Positions 1 to 4,871 of a DNA stretch of 6,091 nucleotides are shown here, in pieces. How positions within the stretch are numbered: position 1 is the first letter of the stretch; each line of letters opens with the position of its first letter. Made by a program: the position numbers and the translations under genes. The notes under the pieces are model-generated. The model was not told the origin of the DNA. It worked only from the letters and a program-made list of their open reading frames with translations, and made no database searches. Source of the stretch: an uncultured Eubacteriales bacterium (GTDB taxonomy: Bacteria > Bacillota > Clostridia > Oscillospirales > Acutalibacteraceae); the NCBI GenBank assembly GCA_934501135.1, contig CAKSUE010000049.1:1-6091 (forward strand), in the 5' to 3' direction.

Positions 1-1960
1 GTTCTAAAGCCAAGATAAATGATGGTATCCCAATTGTAAACATACTTATTAAAGTCATTTGAATTGGCATGAATGGATATGTCATATTTATAAATATAAA
101 AAGAATTGCCAACAATGAGGAGTACAAAGTTTTAGCTAGGAATAGTGATGCAGATCTTTGAATATTATTTATAGATCTTCTTCCTTCTGCAACGACTTTT
201 GGCATAGAATCAAAACAAGAATTTAAGAGTACAAGTTGAGATACATTTCTTGCAGCATCACTTCCTGATGCCATTGCAACACTGCAATCAGCCTCTTTTA
301 ATGCTAATACATCATTAACGCCATCCCCGATCATTGCAACTGTATGCCCTGTTTCTTTTAATGCAATAATTAACTTTTTCTTTTGTTGTGGTGTTACTCT
401 ACCAAATACAGAATATTTTTTGGCAGCTTGTTTTAAATCTTCATCAGATTCAAGCGTTGTGGCATCAACATAATTTTCTGCATTTTCTAAACCAGCTGAT
501 TTTGCTATATTTGATACAGTTAATACATTGTCACCGGATATTACCTTTATATCAACACCTTGTTGCTTAAAGTATTCCAGAGTTTCTTTTGCTTGTTTTC
601 TTATTTTATCATTAATAAGGACAAATGCTATAGGGGAGGTATCGTTTGGAATATCCTCTCCGTTAAATTCATTCTCTGAATGGGCAAGTATTAAGACTCT
701 ATTTTCAGATATATATTTTTTAAGTTCATTTTCTATTTCAGATATATTATCGCCTAATATAAATTCTGCAGCACCAAGTATATAGCTACCCTCATTTTTA
801 AAGTAAGCTCCAGACCATTTTTTTTCAGAAGAGAATGGTATAGATTTAATTACATCATAGTTTTTTTTATCTCCAAATTTATCTTTAATAGCGTTAAATG
901 TGGGATTATTGTCTTTTAAAGCATAAACCATTGAAGACATAATTTCATTTATTTTATTTGAGAATGATTTATCAATTTCAATAACATCAACAACTTCCAT
1001 ACTGCCTTCTGTTATAGTTCCAGTTTTATCAAGACATAACACATCTACTCTTGCTAATGTTTCGATACAATATAACTCCTGAACCAAAACTTTATGTTTT
1101 GATAATCTTATAACGCCTACAGCAAGCACAGTACTGGTTAAGAGGATAAGACCTTCAGGAATCATTCCTATTAATGCAGCAACAGTATTTACAACAGCAT
1201 CTTGATATGTGTTAAAGTCAATGTTAAATTGCTTATAAAATAGCATTATGCCAATTGGTATTATCATAAAAGAGATAATTTTGATAATTAGATTTAATGT
1301 AGACATTATCTCTGAATTGACTTTTTTTATATATTTTGCATCTTTAGATATTTTGGATGCATAATTTTGATTTCCTATATGTTCCGTTTTAGCTTTGCAA
1401 CTACCGCTCACAACAAAGCTGCCAGATAAAAGCATATCATTTTTCTTTTTTAAAATAGAATCCGGTTCACCGGTCAATAATGACTCATTAACTTCACATT
1501 TACCATCCACAATAGTGCAGTCTGCAACAATCTGATTTCCACTTTCTAAATATACAATGTCATCAAGAACCACTTCTTCTACCGGGATATGAAATACTTT
1601 ACCATTTCTTATAACTTTTATTTTTGTTGATGATATTAAAGAAAGCTTATCAACCGCTTTTTTTGCCCTTATTTCTTGAAATGTACCTATCAATATATTG
1701 CAGATTATTACTCCCATAAATAATAGGTTTTTATATGATCCCACATAAAATACTGCAAGAGCTAATACTATATTTAATATATTGAAAAGTGTAACTATAT
1801 TATCTAAAAATATTCTTGGTATCGTTTTTGTTGGGACCAATGTATCGTTATTTATAAGTTTATCCCTTTTTCTTTGGTTAACTTGTTCCGATGAAAGTAC
1901 AAAATTGTAATCAGTGTTATATCTTTTTACTTTATGTGTAGTGTTTAGAGCTTTTTCCAT
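1..1960 (-). CDS. P-type cation-transporting ATPase, Exp7/CtpE subfamily (3' end outside window)
   Basis: This is an ATP-driven ion pump of the plasma membrane; 653 codons are present and the stop lies beyond the left edge. The ATG at 1960-1958 follows a GGAG (1970-1967). Visible in order: N-terminal cytosolic segment; TM1 about 57-75 and TM2 about 79-95; actuator-domain TGE (163-165); TM3 about 222-242; TM4 with PEGL (268-271); phosphorylation motif DKTGT with Asp311; a small nucleotide-binding domain; a D451-centred NDKIR in place of the usual DPPR; hinge motif GDGVND (545-550); TM5 about 603-626; and TM6 ending IGIPSFILALE at the edge. The Exp7/CtpE family usually has about 780-850 residues, so roughly the last four membrane helices are missing. 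Mycobacterial CtpE takes up calcium, so Ca2+ is the best guess, but substrate cannot be read here. The usual GAPE of the nucleotide domain is GAAE (396-399). It is divergently transcribed from the YlmC-like gene, from a perfect consensus promoter. No frameshift was seen. Confidence 0.93.
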   Translation of the reverse strand, partial: MEKALNTTHKVKRYNTDYNFVLSSEQVNQRKRDKLINNDTLVPTKTIPRIFLDNIVTLFNILNIVLALAVFYVGSYKNLLFMGVIICNILIGTFQEIRAKKAVDKLSLISSTKIKVIRNGKVFHIPVEEVVLDDIVYLESGNQIVADCTIVDGKCEVNESLLTGEPDSILKKKNDMLLSGSFVVSGSCKAKTEHIGNQNYASKISKDAKYIKKVNSEIMSTLNLIIKIISFMIIPIGIMLFYKQFNIDFNTYQDAVVNTVAALIGMIPEGLILLTSTVLAVGVIRLSKHKVLVQELYCIETLARVDVLCLDKTGTITEGSMEVVDVIEIDKSFSNKINEIMSSMVYALKDNNPTFNAIKDKFGDKKNYDVIKSIPFSSEKKWSGAYFKNEGSYILGAAEFILGDNISEIENELKKYISENRVLILAHSENEFNGEDIPNDTSPIAFVLINDKIRKQAKETLEYFKQQGVDIKVISGDNVLTVSNIAKSAGLENAENYVDATTLESDEDLKQAAKKYSVFGRVTPQQKKKLIIALKETGHTVAMIGDGVNDVLALKEADCSVAMASGSDAARNVSQLVLLNSCFDSMPKVVAEGRRSINNIQRSASLFLAKTLYSSLLAILFIFINMTYPFMPIQMTLISMFTIGIPSFILALE

Positions 1961-2029
1961 TTTATACTCCCAATTAATATTATTTAATTTACGAATATCT
2001 TACCTTCTATATAAAATTATTATTTACTG

Positions 2030-2041
2030 TAATGTACATTA
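2030..2041. repeat. 12-bp palindrome over the ATPase -10 box and start site
   Basis: TAATGTACATTA at 2030-2041 is a perfect palindrome. It overlaps four bases of the -10 box (2038-2043) and the predicted transcription start near 2031. A dimeric repressor bound here would block the promoter. No known operator consensus is matched with confidence, so function is inferred from position only. Confidence 0.45.
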
Positions 2042-2066
2042 TATAAATATATATATTTATTGTCAA
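2038..2066 (-). promoter_or_regulatory. Perfect-consensus sigma-A promoter for the P-type ATPase
   Basis: Read on the minus strand, TTGACA (2066-2061) is followed by a 17-bp spacer and TATAAT (2043-2038), matching the vegetative consensus at all 12 positions with optimal spacing. Transcription should start near 2031, giving an untranslated leader of about 70 nt before the ATG at 1960. It is the strongest-looking promoter in the window. A promoter this good in front of an ion pump suggests either high constitutive expression or tight repression; the palindromes that overlap it are listed separately. Confidence 0.8.
2043..2060. repeat. 18-bp perfect palindrome filling the ATPase promoter spacer
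   Basis: The 18 bases at 2043-2060 (all A and T, core AAATATATATATTT) equal their own reverse complement. They occupy exactly the 17-bp spacer between the -35 and -10 boxes of the ATPase promoter plus one base of the -10 box. This is where a repressor or a MerR-type activator would bind, but alternating A/T sequence makes palindromes easily by chance, so an operator role is only inference. Confidence 0.5.
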
Positions 2067-2112
2067 TTAATAGAAATAAAGCAATATAACATAAGTTTCG
2101 GGAGGGAATTGT

Positions 2113-2403
2113 ATGAATTGCAGGATTGTAGATATTAAAAATAAAGAAGTAATAAATATAAAAGACGGATCGAGATTAGGATGTATAAATGAGTTAGAGA
2201 TAGATATGTGCTGTGCAAAGATAGTAGCAATAGTAATTTTTGGAAGACCAAAATGTTTTGGAATTTTTGGACGTGAAGAGGACATTATAATAAGATGGGA
2301 TGAAATTGAAATAATAGGTGACGATGCTATATTGGTGTCATTTAATTGTAGATCAAGACAAAAGAGACATACAGGCTTTTTTAGAAAGCTATTTCCAAAA
2401 TAA
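2113..2403 (+). CDS. YlmC/YmxH-family sporulation protein (PRC-barrel)
   Basis: A 96-residue soluble protein with a strong GGGAGGG Shine-Dalgarno (2100-2106) six bases before its ATG. It shows the family pattern: an N-terminal KEVINIKDGSRLG stretch (11-23), a middle strand segment with AKIVAIVIFG (35-44), the characteristic FGIFGREED (49-57), and a closing IRWDEIEIIGDDAILV. This is the small beta-barrel of the PRC-barrel superfamily. The family is named for sporulation because it is restricted to spore-formers and B. subtilis YlmC and YmxH are the type members; no biochemical role is established. The C-terminus carries a basic tail (residues 79-96, rich in Arg and Lys), and there is a Cys-Cys pair at 33-34. 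No signal peptide or membrane segment. cwlD follows 44 bp downstream on the same strand with no terminator between, so the two are probably co-transcribed. I found no convincing sporulation-sigma promoter upstream. Confidence 0.88.
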   Translation: MNCRIVDIKNKEVINIKDGSRLGCINELEIDMCCAKIVAIVIFGRPKCFGIFGREEDIIIRWDEIEIIGDDAILVSFNCRSRQKRHTGFFRKLFPK

Positions 2404-2447
2404 TAATTACATTCTAAAAATATAAAGAAATATTTTGGGGTGTTGCT

Positions 2448-3152
2448 GTGAAAAAGAAAATTTTTTATATTTCAATTGCATTAATTTTATTATTGACCAC
2501 TTTTTTTATGTATAAAGCGTGTAATTCTTTGGATAGACAGGTCTTAGGCAAGGTAAATAATCGTACATATACTATTATATTAGATGCAGGACATGGGGGA
2601 GAAGATGGGGGTGCAGTAGGTGCAGATGGTACTATGGAGAAGGACATTAATTTATCTATAGCTAAAAAGCTTCAGCAATTACTTTTGGTTTCTGGATTTA
2701 ATGTAAGAATGATAAGAGATTCAGATGTATCTATTTATAGTGATGGTATGGAAACTATAAAAGAAAAAAAAGTATCAGACTTAAAAAATAGATTAAATAT
2801 TGCAAATGAAAGTGAAAATAATATACTAATAAGTATACATCAGAATAAATTTCCTCAAAGTCAATATAATGGTACGCAGGTATTTTATTCTGAGAATAAC
2901 CCTGGGAGTAAGGAGTTAGCAGAGAATATAAGAGAATCTGTCATTGGTTTTTTACAGCCGGAAAATAAAAGAGAAACCAAGCCAGCAACTAAAGATATAT
3001 ATATTCTTTATAATTGCAAAAATGTTGCTGTAATGGTTGAATGCGGTTTTTTGTCTAACGATTCTGAACTGCAAAAGTTAAAGGATGAAACATATCAGGA
3101 TGAGATGGCATTTAGCATTTATTGTGGTTTTTTGGAATACATAAAAAATTAA
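2448..3152 (+). CDS. cwlD: N-acetylmuramoyl-L-alanine amidase, CwlD-like (germination-specific)
   Basis: A 234-residue zinc amidase of the Amidase_3 family that cleaves the bond between N-acetylmuramic acid and L-alanine. The start is GTG at 2448, preceded by GGGGTG (2437-2442). Residues 5-22 form an N-terminal membrane anchor or uncleaved signal, which puts the enzyme outside the membrane. The catalytic domain begins near residue 42. Zinc ligands are visible as His49 in DAGHGG, Glu64 in MEKDIN and His131 in SIHQN; Glu198 in VECGFLSN is the expected catalytic acid. The length (B. subtilis CwlD has about 237 residues), the DLKNRLNIAN segment (111-120) and the GTQVFY segment (142-147) favour CwlD over vegetative amidases. 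Known CwlD removes stem peptides so that PdaA can form cortex muramic-delta-lactam, which is needed for germination. It probably shares a transcript with the YlmC-like gene. Its last codons overlap the terminator of the convergent rpmB. A different spore amidase cannot be wholly excluded. Confidence 0.87.
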   Translation: MKKKIFYISIALILLLTTFFMYKACNSLDRQVLGKVNNRTYTIILDAGHGGEDGGAVGADGTMEKDINLSIAKKLQQLLLVSGFNVRMIRDSDVSIYSDGMETIKEKKVSDLKNRLNIANESENNILISIHQNKFPQSQYNGTQVFYSENNPGSKELAENIRESVIGFLQPENKRETKPATKDIYILYNCKNVAVMVECGFLSNDSELQKLKDETYQDEMAFSIYCGFLEYIKN

Positions 3153-3182
3153 AAAGGAGGAATCAATTATTTGATTCCTCCT
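3141..3182 (-). terminator. Intrinsic terminator of rpmB, overlapping the end of cwlD
   Basis: A perfect 12-bp stem (AGGAGGAATCAA at 3155-3166 paired with 3171-3182) with a 4-nt loop. Read on the minus strand the stem is followed at once by TTTTAATTTTTT (3154-3143), a classical U-tract, 20 bases after the rpmB stop. Read on the plus strand the stem is followed by AGAAATTCCC, with no U-tract, so it looks one-directional. The U-tract lies over the cwlD stop codon (3150-3152) and its last two codons. Confidence 0.85.
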
Positions 3183-3202
3183 AGAAATTCCCTATTATAT
3201 TT

Positions 3203-3391
3203 TTACACTGCACGTGTAACTTTGCCAGAACGCAAGCAACGAGTACAAGCATGTATACGCTTAGGTGTACCGTTTACAACTGCTCTAACACGTCTAATAT
3301 TAGGCTTCCAAGTTCTGTTGGAACGTCTATGTGAATGAGAAACTCTAATACCGAAGGAAACATCTTTACCGCAAATATCGCACTTTGCCAT
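3203..3391 (-). CDS. rpmB: 50S ribosomal protein L28, zinc-ribbon form
   Basis: A complete 62-residue protein of the large ribosomal subunit. The start region MAKCDICGK, the VSHSHRRSNRTWKPN segment (17-31) and the C-terminal CTRCLRSGKV are diagnostic of bacterial L28. Cys4, Cys7, Cys49 and Cys52 form the CxxC...CxxC zinc ribbon, so this is the C+ type, not the zinc-free paralogue that is often Zur-regulated. A perfect AAGGAGG (3408-3402) lies ten bases before the ATG at 3391. It is a single-gene unit: own sigma-A promoter upstream, own terminator downstream. Convergent with cwlD and divergent from the deaminase gene. Confidence 0.98.
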   Translation of the reverse strand: MAKCDICGKDVSFGIRVSHSHRRSNRTWKPNIRRVRAVVNGTPKRIHACTRCLRSGKVTRAV

Positions 3392-3434
3392 TATATTCGA
3401 ACCTCCTTAAATCCCAGATATAAATAACATTAAT

Positions 3435-3463
3435 ATTCTATCAGATTTAAATTATAATTGCAA
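3435..3463 (-). promoter_or_regulatory. Sigma-A-type promoter for rpmB
   Basis: On the minus strand TTGCAA (3463-3458), a 17-bp spacer and TAGAAT (3440-3435) give four of six and five of six consensus bases with ideal spacing. The predicted start near 3428 leaves a leader of about 37 nt containing the AAGGAGG ribosome binding site. Confidence 0.65.
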
Positions 3464-3467
3464 GGAT

Positions 3468-3485
3468 TTTTTACCTCTGTAAAAA
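3468..3485. repeat. Short inverted repeat between the divergent rpmB and deaminase promoters
   Basis: TTTTTAC (3468-3474), a 4-bp centre and GTAAAAA (3479-3485) form a perfect 7-bp dyad. It lies just upstream of the rpmB -35 box and 17 bp before the deaminase -35 box. It could be a shared operator or an A/T-rich UP-element-like sequence, or chance. Confidence 0.35.
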
Positions 3486-3502
3486 TATTGAATTATTTTA
3501 CT

Positions 3503-3530
3503 TTGAAATTCTTGTACATTATGATAAAAT
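3503..3530 (+). promoter_or_regulatory. Sigma-A-type promoter with extended -10 for the deaminase gene
   Basis: TTGAAA (3503-3508), a 16-bp spacer and TAAAAT (3525-3530), with TG one base upstream of the -10 box (3522-3523) forming an extended -10 element. The predicted start near 3537 gives a leader of about 30 nt before the ATG at 3567. It probably serves the ArAE-family gene too. Confidence 0.6.
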
Positions 3531-3566
3531 GGAAAATATAAAATTTATTGGAAAAGAGTTTTTGTT

Positions 3567-4055
3567 ATGGAGAGAAGAGATAAAGAAAATTATTATTTAG
3601 ATATAGCACAAACAGTACTTGAAAGAGGTACGTGCATAAGAAGAAATTATGGAGCAATAATTGTCAAAAATGATCAAATAATATCGTCAGGATATAGTGG
3701 CGCGCCTAGAGGAAGAAAAAACTGCTCAGATACTGGATTCTGTATTCGTGAATCTTTGAAAATCCCTAGGGGTGAAAGATATGAAATTTGCAGATCGGTA
3801 CATGCAGAGGCTAATGCTATCATCCATGCTTCGAGAGTGGATATGATTAACTCAACTTTATATTTGGTCGGTAAGGATGTTTCGACGGGCGAATATGTTG
3901 AGAACGCATCATCTTGTTCAATGTGCAAAAGACTTATAATAAATTCAGGAATTAAAAAAGTTGTTATAAGAAAAAACGAATTTGATTATAATATTGTAGA
4001 TGTTAATGATTGGGTCATAAATGATGAATCTTTGTCAGGAAGTTTTGGGTATTGA
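3567..4055 (+). CDS. dCMP deaminase-family protein (ComEB-like cytidine/deoxycytidylate deaminase)
   Basis: A 162-residue cytosolic enzyme of the zinc-dependent cytidine deaminase superfamily, most like deoxycytidylate deaminase, which turns dCMP into dUMP for dTMP synthesis. Catalytic zinc-site residues are His79 and the proton-shuttling Glu81 in VHAEANAI, then Cys117 and Cys120 in SSCSMCKRL. The GYSGAPRG segment (42-49) is typical of dCMP deaminases. Further cysteines at 23, 53, 59 and 75 could hold the second structural zinc that some family members carry (inference). The residue before Cys117 is Ser where the superfamily motif is nearly always PCxxC. The ribosome binding site is weak (GGAAAAGAG, 3550-3558), unlike most genes here. 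The ArAE-family gene follows 47 bp downstream. It may be called comEB, but no other competence gene is nearby, so I give no symbol. Substrate is inferred from family. Confidence 0.88.
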   Translation: MERRDKENYYLDIAQTVLERGTCIRRNYGAIIVKNDQIISSGYSGAPRGRKNCSDTGFCIRESLKIPRGERYEICRSVHAEANAIIHASRVDMINSTLYLVGKDVSTGEYVENASSCSMCKRLIINSGIKKVVIRKNEFDYNIVDVNDWVINDESLSGSFGY

Positions 4056-4102
4056 TAAATTTTTAAATTTAAAGATTATAAGTTTTTGGGGAGACTAATG
4101 TT

Positions 4103-4705
4103 ATGCAAATTAACAAAAACTATAAAATAGGATTACGCGCAGTTAAAACTGCTATTGCAGTATCTTTGTGTATGCTTATGACTTATATTTTTAAAATTGA
4201 TGAGGCATTTATAGCTGCATTTGCTGCAATTATTTGTATGCAACCAACTTACGACCAAACGTTTAAGTCGGGGCTTAATAGGATTTTTGGAACTGTTTTA
4301 GGTGGTTTTATTGGCTATGCCCTTCTTGAATTGTCAACATCCATCCCTTTATATCAGCCATGGTGGAATGTAATACTTGCACCTGTATGTCTTTTAATTG
4401 TTATTTATTTATGCAATATGTTTAATAAACAGCCGTCTGTTTCTATTGCTTGTATTGTTCTTCTTTGCTGTATAGCACAGCCTACAGATACAATCAGTGA
4501 TACTTTTATTTATGTTGTAAATAGAGTATTGGCTACTACATTTGGAATAGTAATTGCTATGGTAGTGAATAAGTTTTTATGGCCAAAAAGATCTAAACAA
4601 GAATATGAGAGGGCTATCAACAATTTGGTAGAAAATTCAAAAAAAGATGAAAATTTTGATGAATTAGAGGAAAAAATAGAAGATATGGAAAATAAAGAAA
4701 ATTAA
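4103..4705 (+). CDS. Aromatic acid exporter family (ArAE_1/FUSC) membrane protein, short form
   Basis: A 200-residue integral membrane protein. The start ATG at 4103 lies nine bases after GGGGAG (4088-4093). Hydrophobic segments at about 13-30, 35-47, 62-78, 89-106, 112-126 and 136-158 suggest roughly six helices. Family marks are the NRIFGTVLGG segment (59-68) and its repeat-like partner NRVLATTFGI (140-149), plus MQPTYDQTF (46-54) after the second helix. Related full-length proteins such as B. subtilis YqjA carry a further cytosolic domain of over 100 residues; here it is replaced by a short, strongly acidic tail (about 174-200, many Glu, Asp and Lys). The name comes from exporters of aromatic carboxylic acids, but no substrate is known for this clostridial group. 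It is probably co-transcribed with the deaminase gene. Confidence 0.82.
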   Translation: MQINKNYKIGLRAVKTAIAVSLCMLMTYIFKIDEAFIAAFAAIICMQPTYDQTFKSGLNRIFGTVLGGFIGYALLELSTSIPLYQPWWNVILAPVCLLIVIYLCNMFNKQPSVSIACIVLLCCIAQPTDTISDTFIYVVNRVLATTFGIVIAMVVNKFLWPKRSKQEYERAINNLVENSKKDENFDELEEKIEDMENKEN

Positions 4706-4736
4706 TATGTCTTATTTTTATCTTGGATAGTACAGA

Positions 4737-4760
4737 AAAATAAGTTAAAAAACTTATTTT
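4737..4760 (+). terminator. Weak possible terminator after the ArAE-family gene
   Basis: AAAATAAGTT (4737-4746) pairs perfectly with AACTTATTTT (4751-4760) around an AAAA loop, 32 bases after the stop codon. The stem holds only one G-C pair, and the terminal U run is part of the stem, so termination would be inefficient. Some read-through into spoIVB is possible. Confidence 0.35.
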
Positions 4761-4820
4761 ATAGGGATTTATATTAATTTAATTAGAAATATTATTCTGA
4801 ATATCTATTATAGGAAAATA

Positions 4821-4865
4821 ATCTCCTTTTTATGTGGAAAAGTATTTGTATAGTGAAAAGGAGAT
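4821..4865 (+). promoter_or_regulatory. Possible hairpin sequestering the spoIVB ribosome binding site
   Basis: ATCTCCTTTT (4821-4830) is the exact complement of AAAAGGAGAT (4856-4865), which contains the spoIVB Shine-Dalgarno AAGGAG (4858-4863). Two G-U pairs and one A-U pair (4831-4833 with 4853-4855) extend the stem to 13 pairs around a 19-nt loop. If the transcript starts upstream of 4821, the ribosome binding site would be buried. Regulation is inferred; only the pairing is seen. Confidence 0.5.
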
Positions 4866-4871
4866 GAAAGA

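Noticed and set aside
388..785. Two plus-strand open frames (388-570 and 528-785).
   Set aside because: They lie antisense within the P-type ATPase gene, lack ribosome binding sites, and have low-complexity or nonsensical translations. The minus strand carries all the family motifs.
1961..2030. The 70-nt leader of the ATPase transcript as a possible riboswitch.
   Set aside because: It is almost wholly A/T, too short for the metal-sensing riboswitch classes I know, and shows no stable conserved helices or terminator-like hairpin.
2060..2090. A possible plus-strand promoter for the YlmC-like gene: TTGTCA (2060-2065) and TATAAC (2085-2090).
   Set aside because: The spacing is 19 bp, and the start would fall at the edge of the Shine-Dalgarno. 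A sporulation sigma factor is more likely, and no sigma-E, F, G or K consensus is clear, so no promoter is annotated.
1914..2138. A plus-strand open frame of 74 codons spanning the divergent promoter region.
   Set aside because: It overlaps the start of the ATPase, the consensus promoter and the start of the YlmC-like gene, and has no ribosome binding site. Its length reflects the A/T-rich spacer.
2448..2523. A lipoprotein signal in the amidase because of Cys25 after the hydrophobic N-terminus.
   Set aside because: The residues before the cysteine (YKA) do not fit the lipobox pattern, and CwlD proteins normally have a simple N-terminal signal or anchor.
3154..3338. AAGGAGG followed ten bases later by a TTG that opens a plus-strand reading frame of about 55 codons, antisense to rpmB.
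   Set aside because: The Shine-Dalgarno-like bases are the left arm of the rpmB terminator stem, and the frame is the complement of a highly conserved gene. The product resembles nothing recognisable.
4798..4828. TGAATA (4798-4803), which looks like a sigma-G -35 element for spoIVB; also TTAGAA-17-TATTAT (4783-4811) as a sigma-A candidate.
   Set aside because: No CATACTA-like -10 element sits 17-18 bp after TGAATA, and the sigma-A candidate matches its -35 consensus poorly. Neither is strong enough to call in such A/T-rich DNA.
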